In this document: positions 49,720-59,461 of the stretch, piece after piece
How positions within the stretch are numbered: position 1 is the first letter of the stretch
Layout: every line of letters starts with the position of its first letter
DNA from: Emiliania huxleyi CCMP1516
Lineage: Eukaryota > Haptophyta > Isochrysidales > Noelaerhabdaceae
Length of the DNA: 64,000 nucleotides
Reading direction: 5' to 3'
Assembly (NCBI RefSeq): GCF_000372725.1
Contig: NW_005195301.1
Location: 906,312-970,311 of the forward strand
The notes under the pieces: generated by a model
The model's database searches: none
What the model saw: the letters and a program-made list of their open reading frames with translations, nothing else
Told to the model about the DNA's origin: nothing
Made by a program: the position numbers and the translations under genes

Positions 49720-52700
49720 ATGCTGTTTCTCGCGTGTGTTCTGGCCGCCGCCGCGCCGACCGAGGCCGCGGCTGCCGGCCGCGGCTTGGCCCGGCGCGCC
49801 GCGACGCTGCCTGATCCGGCGTACCTGCGCGTGGCCACGTGGAACGTCGCGGCGATCAACAACAACCCGTTCGAGTACTGGATCACTCACGACGACCCAA
49901 AATACAACCAGATGATGCAGGACGTGCAGGCCTTCCTCGACGAGCCGGGCGCCGCGGACGTCGCCGTCTCGACCGTGCTCACGGAGGCAGCGAGAGAGAG
50001 AGAAGGGAGAGGGGAGAGGCGCAGACGCGCAGCGCCGGCCTCACTGCGGCCGTCGCGTGGGACAGGCGATGCTGGGTGAGCTGCAGGCCAAGATGACGGA
50101 GGCGGGGTGGGATCACGTGGACGAGGCGGTGGCCGAGTGGCGGTCGCAGTATGCGGGCCGGCAGATCATCGCGGGCTTCATGAAGGACAAGGACCTGGGC
50201 AAGAAGCGGCTGATGTCGATGCCCGACCGCACGACCAACACGATCAACCTCGCGAGCGGGCAGACCGCGACGCGGCCAACCGCGATCAACTGCTACGGCG
50301 CGGAGTTTGCCTCGATGGAGCAGTGGTGGGCGCAGTGGAAGGGCTTCATGTTTGACACCAAGCTCTCCCTCGCCTCCGGCAAGGAGGCGACCCCGAGCCA
50401 GCTCGTCGGCAAGATCTCGCGTGCAAAGTACCCCGCCCTGACCGAGGCGGAGGAGGCGATGTCGCGCCCTCTCTCCGCCATCTGCCAGGCGGCCTCCATC
50501 TCCCTCCTACCTCCCTCTATCTCCCTCTATCTCGCTCTTGCTCCCTCTCCCTCTACCTCCCTCTACCCCCTCTACCTCCCTCCATCTCCCTCTCCCTCCC
50601 TCTCCCTCCCTCTCCCTCCCTCTATCTCCCTCTATCTCCCTCTCCCTCCCTCTCCCTCAGGCGGCTTTTGACGGCATCCTGGTCCACATGCTCAACACGG
50701 TCGGCGGAGGGGCGCACAAGGAGACCTGGCAGCCGATGCGGCGGCAGATGTGCGTCGCGCTCAACTCGCGCAAGACGCACCGCACGCGCGCCATCCTAGA
50801 AGCGGAAGACGGAGTCCGGCCTCCGAACTAGCGGGCGAGAGCGCAGCGTAGTCCACTGCACTCGATCGTACCCGGCTGCATTCAATGTGTCCGCACCCCT
50901 CGTACTCACGCGCTGCTCTGAAGACGCTGCACACCGTCCTCCCGCCCTCATGTCGGCGTCTCCAGCGCGTAGGCTGCCCATATCTCCCCATATCTCCCCA
51001 CATCTCCCCATATCTCCCGCCCCGATGTCGGCGTCTCCAGCGCGTAGGCTCGCGATCCTCTCTCGCAGCTACGCCGACTCGGACGCGATCTTCCTGCAGG
51101 AGATATGGGGAGATGTGGGGAGATTTTGGGAGATAACTACGCCGACTCGGACGCGATCTTCCTGCAGGAGATATGGGGAGATGTGGGGAGATTTCGGGAG
51201 ATTTTGGGAGATAGCTACGCCGACTCGGACGCCATCTTCCTGCAGGAGATATGGGGAGATGTGGGGAGATATGGGGAGATTTTGGGAGATAGCTACGCCG
51301 ACTCGGACGCCATCTTCCTGCAGGAGGTGTCCGGCGCGATGGTCGCGCAGCTGCGCGAGCACCCGAAGCTGTCGCGGAATTTCTCGCTGCACGTGGCGCC
51401 GAACGACGGCAAGCGCGACCAGATCTCGGTGCTGCTCCTCTCGCGCAGCCGGTTCGACCCGGCCTCCGCCACGAGCCTCAACCCAGCCTTCGACGCACTC
51501 CTCGCCGGCCTGGGGGGTGACGTCCCGGTGCAGCGCCTCCCCCCCCACCCCCACCACCACCACCCCCCACCCCGACCCCACACCCCCCCCGACCCCACAC
51601 CGGATTCGGTACTCTGGAGGTATGGTACCAGGAGCCGGTGAGAGTCGGGCGTCGTGCCTGGTAGTCGGGCTAGCACCGGCGGAGGATGGCGATGCACACG
51701 CACCGCCGGGGCCATCGCCACATCGCCATCCTCACATCGCCATCCTCACATCGCCATCACGGAGCTGTACCGTCAGGGATCTCCTCACACAAAAACACAA
51801 CCCCCGGACCCAAGACGCACAGACAGTCGAGAAGGGAGAGAGACAGCAACGACAGTCAGAAGGCAGCGCTGGGTCCCAGGAAGGCGAATGCGATGACGAC
51901 CTCTAGTGTTAGCTAATCCTCACAAGAGAAGAGAAATCACGGCTCTCCTCGCCCCAACAGGTGGCGCCCGGCGACGTGCTCGTCCTGTCCGCCACGGACG
52001 CGCTGACGAAGCAGGCACCAGCACCCCTCCCCCATACCCCACTGCACCCGAACCCACCCTCCCCCATACCCCACTGCACCCGAACCCACCCTCCCCCATA
52101 CCCCACTGCACCCGAACCCACCCTCCCCCATACCCCGCGGTACCCGAACCCACCCTCCCCCATACCCGACTGTACCCGAACCCCCCCCCTACCCCCACTG
52201 CACCCGAACCCACCCTCCCCCATACCCCACTGCACCCGAACCCACCCTCCCCCATACCCCACGGTACCCGAACCCCCCCCCCCCCCTCCCCACGGCAGAC
52301 GTACGTGCTCGCGTCCTTCCACGGAGACACGGACGGGCTAGCGACCGTGCCGGTTGTCAAGGCGATGGCGCAGCTCCTCGCCAAGCAGCCGGCGGGCACA
52401 CGGCATGTCTTCGGGATGGACGCAAACACGTACGCCGTCGGCAGCGCGAAGCAGCAGGGCGTCTCCGAGTTCGCGGCAGAGTACCGCCAGCTCGGCCTCA
52501 CCTCCTGCTGGGGCGACGCGCCCGACCCGACGAACATCACAACCTTCAACGCGCGGACCTATCTCCAGCCGCAGCTCAACAAGGCCGTCGCGTACAAGGA
52601 CCTTGCCTCGCCGGGCACCGGCGACAAGAACCCGAAGGACTTCCTCCTCTTCCCAAGGGGCAGCTTTGGCGTCGAGTCGACGACAAAGGACAACACCGGC

Positions 52701-52853
52701 CAAAAGGCGTACGTCGAGAGGCAGCCCTTCCCGACCCTCACCTTCCCGTCCGACCACGGCGTCCTCTCCTCGGTGCTCAAGCTGCTGCCTCCGCCGAGCC
52801 CGCTCGCCTCGGAGCTCCGCACCGCGCGGCGCTCCTTGCGTGCCGCCGAGTGA
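49720..52853 (+). CDS. Endonuclease/exonuclease/phosphatase (DNase I-fold) protein, seven or more exons
   Basis: ATG 49720 opens a likely signal peptide (MLFLACVLAAAAPTEAAAA). The DNase I-fold start LRVATWNVAAINNNPFEYWI follows. Exons: 49720-49986 (to STVLTE); 50066-50488 (AMLGELQAKMTEAGWDHVDE ... PLSAICQ); 50661-50785 (AAFDGILVHMLNTVGGG ... THRT); 51048 on (LAILSRSYADSDAIFLQEV); SGAMVAQLREHPKLSRNFSL to about 51530; 51961-52014 (VAPGDVLVLSATDALTKQ); 52299-52853 (TYVLASFHGDTDGLATVPVV, VFGMDANTYA, TFPSDHGVLSSVLKLL). Catalytic-fold marks present: N in TWN, E in FLQE, H in FHGDTDG, D/N in GMDAN and the terminal SDH. So a secreted or luminal EEP hydrolase is likely; the substrate could be nucleic acid or phosphoinositide. 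Introns 1, 2 and 3 are GC-AG. Confidence 0.8.
49987..50065 (+). other. 79-nt GC-AG intron
   Basis: ACGGAG|GCAGCGAGAGAG ... GTGGGACAG|GCGATGCTGG. Joins VLTE to AMLGEL in frame. Contains a short GAGA tract. Confidence 0.75.
50489..50660 (+). repeat. 172-nt GC-AG intron of CTCCCTCTAT repeats
   Basis: CTGCCAG|GCGGCCTCC opens, CCCTCTATCTCC and CTCTACCTCC units fill it, and CCCTCAG|GCGGCTTTTG closes. The exon-start copy is short (CAGGCGGCYT). Confidence 0.85.
50786..51047 (+). mobile_element. Introner-like element IE-A, copy 1, acting as an intron
   Basis: CGCAC|GCGCGCCATC, then CTAGAAGCGGAAGACGGAGT ... TACTCACGCGCTGCTCTGAA ... GCGCGTAG|GCTCGCGATC. Joins HRT to LAILSRSYADSD in frame. The same element is found at 61771-61950 and begins again at 63951. 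Near its 3' end it has taken up CCATATCTCC decamers between two copies of ATGTCGGCGTCTCCAGCGCG. Confidence 0.75.
51067..51327 (+). repeat. Amplified exon segment array in the EEP gene
   Basis: Four copies of AGCTACGCCGACTCGGACGC / CATCTTCCTGCAGGAG (encoding SYADSDAIFLQE) alternate with three inserts of ATATGGGGAGATGTGGGGAG-type repeats. Only the last copy continues into VSGAMVAQL. The splice sites are less obvious here than in other arrays because the insert does not end in AG. Confidence 0.75.
52015..52298 (+). repeat. Intron filled with CCCCATACCCCACTGCACCC repeats
   Basis: AAGCAG|GCACCAGC opens. About nine units of 28-29 bp (ACCCGAACCCACCCTCCCCC) follow, then a C run and CACGGCAG|ACGTACGTG. 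Joins LTKQ to TYVLASFHGD in frame. Confidence 0.85.
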
Positions 52854-53075
52854 GAGCCAGTGTGGGCAGCGGCGAGGGGAGTGTGAGCAGCGTGTCGCGC
52901 GAACGAGTTGTGTCGGGGTGTGTCGGTCTCGGTGTGTGGTCCAAGTCTGCGTTGTGGCATGCGGGCGCGACGTTCGGTGTGTGTCTGCTGATTCCGTGTG
53001 CTGTCGCGTGTAAAAAGCCGCTAAAAAGCCGTATCGGTGAAGCGGGCTGTTTTCCCTGTAGAGTGTAGTGGTGTA

Positions 53076-53991
53076 AATGGTTGGGTAGTAGGGCTAGAGG
53101 GTCGCTCTACACTTAGCCTCTGCAGCGAGCGAGCGCTCAACTTAGCCCCCGCACGGAGCCGGGCTCGGACTTAGACGCTGTATGGTCGGGGGCCATGAAC
53201 TTAGACGGCACAAGGCCAAATCCGGGTAAAACCCGGGTATACCTGCAAAAGTCCAGGTTTACCCGAAAAATACCTGGACGCGTCCCGACCAACGTATGCC
53301 GCGCACGACGCCATATCGCCTTGTCCCAGGGCCAGTGCGCTACTTGCGGCGCGCAACTCCTGCTCAAGTACGCGCACCGTACCATGTGCTGCCGCTATGC
53401 GTGTCTTAAGGCGGCTGCGGCGAAGCGGCGGGCGCGGCATGCCGATGGCAGTGCGGACGATGCGGTTGCGATGTGTTCTGCTTCAAGATCGTGGCGGTGC
53501 TTGGCATGCACTTCTGCGATCCCAATCAGCTCATCGCAACGAAGCAGCGCAACAAGCTGGCTGCTGCCAACAAGGCCCTATGCTAGATCTACCTCACGCG
53601 CGGATCGTTCAAAGAGGACCAGCATACACAGGCTTCCTTGACATGCGTTTGTTTGAGCTTGAGGCTATTTGTGAGAACTGTTTGGCTTGAAGATTGCGCT
53701 CAAGAAGAGCAACGAGAATCGGAAGAGGAGGATGCTGAGGCGGCGATTGCTGAGCATGAGAAGGATCGATCCGGATTAGAAGGCGCCCGCCGCAGGCGAA
53801 GAAAATTTGGGGGCTAGCGCCGTATCGTTGATCACGGTGGGAGCCTCTTGGCCCCAGGCTGTGCCACGGCCGACTTAGCCGATGTAAGAGGCTCTCGCTG
53901 ATCTTAGACCGCGTAAGCACCCCAGCGTGACTAGTCACACTTAGACCCGCTCAGCCTCGAGGCTCAGAACTTAGACTACTACCCAACCAGT
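53076..53991. mobile_element. 916-bp TIR DNA transposon-like element with 8-bp target-site duplication
   Basis: Ends AATGGTTGGGTAGTAG and CTACTACCCAACCAGT are inverted repeats, 15 of 16 bases matching. They are flanked by GTGGTGTA on both sides (53068-53075 and 53992-53999). Four copies of an ACTTAGCC/ACTTAGAC motif lie within 130 bp of the left end (near 53112, 53142, 53169 and 53199) and four within 120 bp of the right end (53874 to 53975), as expected of transposase-binding subterminal repeats. An 8-bp duplication fits the hAT class. Too short for a full transposase, so likely non-autonomous. Confidence 0.85.
53292..53640 (+). CDS. Cysteine-containing ORF remnant inside the 916-bp element
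   Basis: A plus-strand frame reads VCRARRHIALSQGQCATCGA, QLLLKYAHRTMCCRYACLKA then Arg/Ala-rich sequence. Two Cys pairs (CATC, CCRYAC) could form a zinc-binding site as in transposase N-terminal BED-like fingers, but spacing does not match a standard pattern. Probably a decayed part of a transposase gene. Confidence 0.3.
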
Positions 53992-54180
53992 GTGGTGTAC
54001 TAGAGACGAGTCTAGGAACACCTCTCCGAATCGTGCGCCAAATGGGGAGGGCCCATAGCTGTGCCATTCAGATAAACTCGCTCAATCAGAAGTCGCGGAG
54101 TGGGGAATCAAGATGGCACAACGAAACGCGCGCTTCGGAACGGCCTCGTCAACACAGGCATCCTACAGACTTACGCTTGT

Positions 54181-55592
54181 TCAGACCCATGCCTCGACCT
54201 TCTTGGGCAGCCGCTGGTCCGACAGGTCCTCTCCGTGTCCTAGGCAGCCGTCCTTGCCCTCGCCCCAGGTAAAGACGGCGCCGTCGGCGATGAGGGCAAG
54301 GCTGTGGCTCTCGCCAGCGGACACAGCGACGACGCGCCGCCCAGCCAAGGCCTCGACCTTCTTCGGCAGCAGCTGGGCCTGCTGGTTGCCGTGGCCCAGC
54401 TCGCCTGAGGCTCCCCAGCCACAGCTCCAGACGGCGCCGTCGGCGGTGAGGGCGAGGCTGTGCCCGCCTCCAGCCGACACAGCGATGACGCGCTGGCCAG
54501 CAAAGGCCTCGATCTTCTTGGGCAGCCACTGGTGCTGCATGTCGCCGTGGCCCAGCCGGCCACGGTTACCATAGCCCCAGCTCCAGACAGCTCCATTGGC
54601 GGTGAGGGCGATGCTGTGCGCGGTTCCAGCCGACACAGCGACGACGCGCTGGCCAGCCAACGCCTCGACCTTCTTGGGCAGCAGCTGGTTCTGCCTGTCG
54701 CCGTGGCCCAGCTTGCCAAAGACTCCAGAGCCCCAGCTCCAGAGAGCTCCGTTGGCGGTGAGAGCGACGCTGTGGCCGCCTCCCGCCGACACGGCGACGA
54801 CACGCTGGTCAGCAAAGGCCTCGATCTTCTTCGGCAGCAGCTGGTTCTGCGTGTCGCCGTGGCCCAGCCTGCCAAAGTATCCATAGCCCCAGGTAAAGAC
54901 GGAGCCGTCGGCGGTGAGAGCGACGCTGTGGCTGCTTCCCGCCGACACGGCGACGACGCGCTGGCCAGTCAAGGCCTCGATCTTCGTCGGCTGCCACTCA
55001 TGCTCATGGTCGCCGTGGCCCAACTGGCCATCGCCTCCTGCACCCCAGCTCCAGACACTGCCGCCGGCGGTGAGGGCGAGGCTGTGGAATCCTCCAGCCG
55101 ACACGCTCACGGCGCGCTCACCGCCCAGCGTCGACGGGAGGCGGGTCGGCGTGTTGAGCCGCGTCACGCCCTCGCCGTGGCCTAGGAGGCCGTTGACGTG
55201 CTGCGGCGCAGAGCCGCACGCCGAGAGCCGCCCCTCGCCGTCGATGAAGAGGCTGTGGGAGGAGCCTGCCGCCGCCCTCGCCGGCGGGTTGGACTCGCAC
55301 AGCAGCGCCGAATAGCACAGCCACCGCACGGGGCAGCCCTCGCCCTCTGGCAGCGCCGGCAGCTCGAAGCCGCGCTCTTGCGCCCACAAGCGGATGCCCT
55401 CCAGCGCAACCGAGGCGTGGAAGAGCAGCGAGACGGCCGCGACGCGAGCGATGTCGGCGGGGTCGCAGTGAGAGAGGGCGCGCACGAGGAGCTCCGTGGG
55501 GAGGTCGAGGAGGCGGGCGGGCGGCGGCGTGCTTGGCGAGGGGGCGGCGGTGGAGGCGGTGGCGAGGCGGCGCGAGCGGCGGCGCGGCGGGG
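54181..55592 (-). pseudogene. F-box / RCC1 gene split by a LINE (RCC1-G, main part)
   Basis: Family sequence from TPPRRRSRRLATAS onward: F-box-like LLDLPTELLVRALSHCDP, about seven RCC1 blades (including the EHEWQPTKIEALTGQ linker shared with RCC1-D) and a shortened C-terminus (KKVEAWV). The first codons are missing here and lie at 58104-58120 on the far side of a 2.5-kb LINE. The frame is otherwise intact, so the disruption is recent. The nearest in-frame start in the LINE tail is GTG at 55617, with no ATG, so normal translation is unlikely. Confidence 0.8.
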
Positions 55593-58103
55593 TAAATAAA
55601 TAAATAAAAACGGACACCTCTCTACTGTGAGATGGGTAAAAAGGAACAGGCCCCCGCCCTTGCGATCTTTGTGCAGGGTTCTTTGTGGGTGTGGTCGGCG
55701 ACTAGCCGGGGTCGTCCTCCCGATGGGGGACTAGCACTAGCCGTCTTCCACATGGTCCCTCGGGTCCCTGCTGCTCCTAATCTCTTCGTACATCCTCCTG
55801 CTGATCTCCGCAAAGTCCTGCTCCCTCCCTCGTCTCACCCTGCGCGTCTGCTCCGCCTCACCGTCTTCTGCCCTGCGTCGTCTGGCGACGGGTCCTCCAT
55901 AGTCGGTCGAGGTCGCCGCCCTCCTCGTGCCTCTTCCCAACGTTTCCTCGGCGGCCGATGCCGTCTGCTCCGGCTCCCCAGTCCCCGGGTCTGCCCTGCT
56001 CTCGTCTGCGCTAGTTTCTGCTTCGTCCTCACCGGCGTCTCTCCTCTTCCCTCTCCCCTTCTTGTATGCTTTGCACATCGCGTCGATTCCTGTTCGCGTG
56101 AGCACCAGCCTGAAGCCCGCCCAGCATCTGAACCGCTCCCTAAGTCGAAGGAGCATCATCAGTCTCACCCACTTCGCTCTCTGCCCACCGTCTCCGCTCC
56201 CTCCCGCTTGAGCCGCCCTCGTTCGTCCCACTGGCTGTTGGCCTGTTCCCACGTTACCTCCATTATCCCTCCTCCTCCGCGACTCCCTCAAGGCTGGCCG
56301 GGCCTCCTTCCACCCAGCGAAGAGCTTCCTCAGCCACTCGATGTGTTCCTCTCTCTTCATTATGCGCGCCGTAGCCTCATCATTGAGCTGGATCCACCTC
56401 TGCACCGCTCCCGTCGCCGCCTCGGCCACGACTTGCAAGTTCCTCGTGACCCCGGCGCCAAGGTCCCTCCGACTCTTCTCCGGGAGATCATCTACCAGCG
56501 CCGGCAACACCCCCCCGACGGCTGGTGCTAGTGCATCGTACCCGTCCTCATCCAGCACCCTATAGCGTGAGCCCTTCAGCGCAGCGACATGCGCTATTCT
56601 CAGCGTCTTCAGCGTATCCTTGGAGTCGGGTGCCGCCTGCGCTACTTTGCTGATCGCCGTCCCCGTCTGCGCTCGCGCTACTCTGAGGAACCATCTGGCC
56701 TGCTCCCTATTCCCCGGGCAGGCGCCGCTAAGCAAGTGCGCCATTGTCGCTCTAGGCGGGTTCTCATCTTCCTCGGTCCATTGCTGCGCGGCTTTCCGCA
56801 CGATCGGGCACAGCGGGTCCCGCTTTAGTGCCGCCCTCCTCGCCGCGTCCCTCGCGGCCTTACATACGAGGCAGCCCCTGAGTTCGCTCCTCGTGGCGGC
56901 GCCCGGGGTCTCTCTCCCCGCCTCTCCCCGCATGATCCTCTCGTGGTGCGCTCCGTGTGGCACCCCCGCCTGCTGCCGCACCCGCGCTCCCATGACGGTC
57001 TTTGTCACCGCGTTGTGATCATCCACGTCGGCGAATTGTATCTCACGCTCGCCGTGCTGATCCTTGATCCGCTGACGCTTGTCCCATTTGTGTCTCGTCG
57101 TTCCCCTGACCACATCGCTCCACAGCGGCCCAGGCACCCCCGCCGTGTGTGATCCCGCCGTGAGCCCCTCGCCGAGCCGTCCTCGCACCCACTCGTTCGT
57201 GTGGCCGCGTGTGGCGTAATAGGTCCTCCGGTCCAGTACGTCTCCCCTCCACTCTCCGCCTGCCGTCCTCCGGCGGTCCGTGTATAAGCACGGGCGTGTC
57301 CTCACTGCTCCTCGGATGACGGAGGTGGCATCCTCAATCTCGCTGGCCCCCATGTATGCAGTCGCCGCGGCGTCGGCGTAGGCGTTGCTAGCGCACCCCG
57401 CGTGGCTCGGTACCCACAGGAACGTGACAGATTCGAGCTGGGCGCGATATCTGCATATCCCCTCTAATGCCCCTCCTCGATCCCACTCCCTGAGCCCCTC
57501 GAGAGAGCCTTTTCGGTACGCCGCCTCGATTTGCTGTAGCGCGGGCTTGCAGTCGCTTAAGACGAGGCACCTCCTGTCCGCCGCATCCTCCGCTGTTGCC
57601 ATCTTACGCAGGTAAGCCAGCACCGCGTACATTTCCGCGTCTATCACCTGCCAGTCGTCTGGCAGTCTGCCGCCCCACAGCCCCTGCCCAAACGCGAGCC
57701 GCAGCTCATCGTCCCCGCTCTCGAGCTGTCCAGATCCCTCGACGGGTCTCCCGAATCGGGCCGGCCCTTCGTACACCCCATACGACACTACCGGTCGCGG
57801 TACGAACCTATCCCCCACCCACTTATTCGGCGTGTCTCTCCCTCCATCCGTCGCAGCGAGGTGCGTGAATGGCCGCGCTCTGTGCAGCGCGAGGCATATC
57901 CTGGCCACCTCCGCGTTGAGCTCACGGCCCTTCCCTGAGCCGAGCGGCCCTTTATCCTTGCCCATCATGACCTGCGTCCCGTTTCTGTCGGGCAGCGCCC
58001 GTGTCCCGGCCTCAAACTCGTCCCACCGCAGTAGGAAGCGCGTAAGCGGATCCTCCTGGAGTTCGGCGTCTCTTACCCACGCGCCGTGCCTCGGGGGTGA
58101 GCC
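55593..58103 (-). mobile_element. 5'-truncated LINE inserted at the start of RCC1-G
   Basis: Flanked by a 10-bp target-site duplication CGCGGCGGGG (55583-55592 and 58104-58113). The minus-strand 3' end is CGTTTTTATTTATTTATTTA directly abutting the RCC1 codons. The 5' end is truncated within coding sequence, the usual result of target-primed reverse transcription. It carries an uninterrupted RNase H-containing C-terminal ORF. The 3' tail is the same as that of the 1.14-kb element at 7.7 kb, so both likely use the same machinery. Confidence 0.85.
55737..58103 (-). CDS. C-terminal part of a LINE ORF2 with RNase H
   Basis: Open from the truncated 5' junction to a stop near 55737; the first internal ATG is 57968. 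RNase H is shown by LAATDGGRD (first Asp), VIDAEMYAVLAYL (Glu), CLVLSDCKPALQQIEAAY (second Asp) and FLWVPSHAGCASNAYADAAA (His and last Asp). About 450 residues follow, with a CxxC..H..C-like piece (LRGCLVCKAARDAARRA, LLSGACPGNREQARW), helical repeats and an acidic/basic low-complexity end (GRGKRRDAGEDEAETSADES). The reverse transcriptase region is absent because of 5' truncation. No stops or frameshifts are visible, consistent with a young insertion. Confidence 0.8.
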   Translation of the reverse strand, partial: GSPPRHGAWVRDAELQEDPLTRFLLRWDEFEAGTRALPDRNGTQVMMGKDKGPLGSGKGRELNAEVARICLALHRARPFTHLAATDGGRDTPNKWVGDRFVPRPVVSYGVYEGPARFGRPVEGSGQLESGDDELRLAFGQGLWGGRLPDDWQVIDAEMYAVLAYLRKMATAEDAADRRCLVLSDCKPALQQIEAAYRKGSLEGLREWDRGGALEGICRYRAQLESVTFLWVPSHAGCASNAYADAAATAYMGASEIEDATSVIRGAVRTRPCLYTDRRRTAGGEWRGDVLDRRTYYATRGHTNEWVRGRLGEGLTAGSHTAGVPGPLWSDVVRGTTRHKWDKRQRIKDQHGEREIQFADVDDHNAVTKTVMGARVRQQAGVPHGAHHERIMRGEAGRETPGAATRSELRGCLVCKAARDAARRAALKRDPLCPIVRKAAQQWTEEDENPPRATMAHLLSGACPGNREQARWFLRVARAQTGTAISKVAQAAPDSKDTLKTLRIAHVAALKGSRYRVLDEDGYDALAPAVGGVLPALVDDLPEKSRRDLGAGVTRNLQVVAEAATGAVQRWIQLNDEATARIMKREEHIEWLRKLFAGWKEARPALRESRRRRDNGGNVGTGQQPVGRTRAAQAGGSGDGGQRAKWVRLMMLLRLRERFRCWAGFRLVLTRTGIDAMCKAYKKGRGKRRDAGEDEAETSADESRADPGTGEPEQTASAAEETLGRGTRRAATSTDYGGPVARRRRAEDGEAEQTRRVRRGREQDFAEISRRMYEEIRSSRDPRDHVEDG

Positions 58104-58135
58104 CGCGGCGGGGTGGACATCGCGAGAAAAAAGAA
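58104..58135 (-). pseudogene. Displaced 5' end of RCC1-G
   Basis: Minus strand TTCTTTTTTCTCGCGATGTC then CACCCCGCCGCG: the exact family start context (compare 22928-22963), ending in the 10-bp duplication that borders the LINE. Translation from this ATG (58120) runs into the LINE in another frame and stops after 15 codons. Confidence 0.85.
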
Positions 58136-58649
58136 TTTAAGGCGGTCTCTTTGTAGTGAAGCGGGGTGGAATATCAACTCGGCGCGTCATCCCAAACTAG
58201 TTGTCTTCTATCAAAACCCCCGCGGGGCCCGGCACAGCCGCTCCTGTCACCTGTGCTCTCCCTCACATCATCGCCTGAGCAGAGGCGCGGGCGAAGGGGC
58301 GTCGGCGCAAGCGGGCGGTGCCGACTCATTTGGCGGGTTGGCTCACAAATCTCCGCGACTCTCTCGGCGACTCTCGCTCAGTCTCGCCTTGTACATTTCC
58401 CAGAACCAGCGCTTGCTGACCTGCTGCTCGCCGGAGCCTATGGGACATGTCTCGGACATGTCACGGACGTGGCGCCTGCAAGCCGTCCCTGCTGCTCGCC
58501 GGAGCCCTCGGCGGCCGCACCGCCGGGCGAGGGGGGGACGGCGATCTGTGTGGGCGAGCCGTTGGCGAACCTGCTCCACGGACCGGCGGCGTGAAGAGGT
58601 GTGAAGAGGTGGGGCTCGGCGTGGGCGGCTAGAGGTGGAGGCATCGATA
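58136..58649. other. Upstream region of RCC1-G and possible exons of the EF-hand gene
   Basis: 58136-58250 holds no clear gene. On the minus strand GPWSRFANGSPTQIAVPP (about 58515-58580) looks protein-like and may be a 3' exon of the EF-hand gene, but its boundaries are not defined. A GTGAAGAGGT pair at 58592-58610 resembles the GTGAACAG insert class. Confidence 0.3.
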
Positions 58650-59381
58650 GAGATGGGGGCATCTGGGGGGCGTCTGGCCAGGTGAGCGCCGCCTCCGCCT
58701 CGGCCAAGTCGAGGACGCCTGCAGGGACGTGGGACATGTCACGGACGTGTCACGGACGCCTCTCGGAAAGGTCACGGGAAGGTCTCGGAGTGCCAGGGAC
58801 GCGCCTGCACACGGACATGACATGTGCACGTCTCGCCGCACACTTCTCGGGCAAAGGTCCGCGTCGACGCCGTTGGCGTCGACGTCGAAGTTGCGGAAGA
58901 GGAAGGCTGCGGCGAGGCAGGCGGCCGATGGTCACGTATGACTGTGTCTGGGCAGGGTGGCATCTCGGCGGCACGCGGCGCCTGCATGCATCTTCATGAA
59001 GCCGGGCAGCGAGAGAGTCTCTGCCTCGGCGTACTGCTTGAAGGCGACGGGCAGGTGCTCTCTCGCGTACGCAGGCATCGACGGGAAGTCCTCGCAGAGC
59101 GCCTTCTCTATCTCGGCAAACGAAAGGCCGCCTGACAAGCGACAAGAGAAGGCCACTCCCGCTCGGAAGCGACAAGAGAGGGCCACTCCTGCGCATGCTG
59201 TGGCGACGCTAGCTCTCGTCGCGCGGCCGCATGGCTCGGTGCTATCTGTAGAGTGGCGGTCGCCTGAGCCGTCAGCGTCGTATTTGCGGAAGAGCGCAGC
59301 GGTGCGAGCAGGCACGCCGCCCGGCGAAGCAGCGGGCGCGACGGCCTCTGCGGTTGCGACGACGACGGGAGGCGGCGCCAT
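58650..59381 (-). CDS. EF-hand calcium-binding protein, four or more exons
   Basis: Exon 1 from ATG 59381: MAPPPVVVATAEAVAPAASP then RTAALFRKYDADGSG. Exon 2 starts GLSFAEIEKALCEDFPSMPA, completing the first EF loop (DADGSGGLSFAEI) across a GC-AG intron that cuts the loop at G. A later exon (about 58925-58870) encodes CLAAAFLFRNFDVDANG and the next (58721-58675) VLDLAEAEAALTW, together a second EF hand (DVDANGVLDLAEAE), again split inside the loop. Two EF hands with introns at the same loop position suggest duplication of a motif containing a proto-splice site. Probably a small cytosolic calcium sensor. Confidence 0.7.
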
Positions 59382-59461
59382 TCCCAGAGCGAGGTGGCGG
59401 CGAGCGACACACAGGCGAGAAAAAATTATACGTGTGCTAGAATTCTTTTATCCAGCGACCT

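Noticed and set aside
54240-54884. A functional alternate start for RCC1-G in the LINE tail
   Set aside because: Only GTG (55617) is in frame and no ATG precedes the propeller, so I treat the copy as disrupted.
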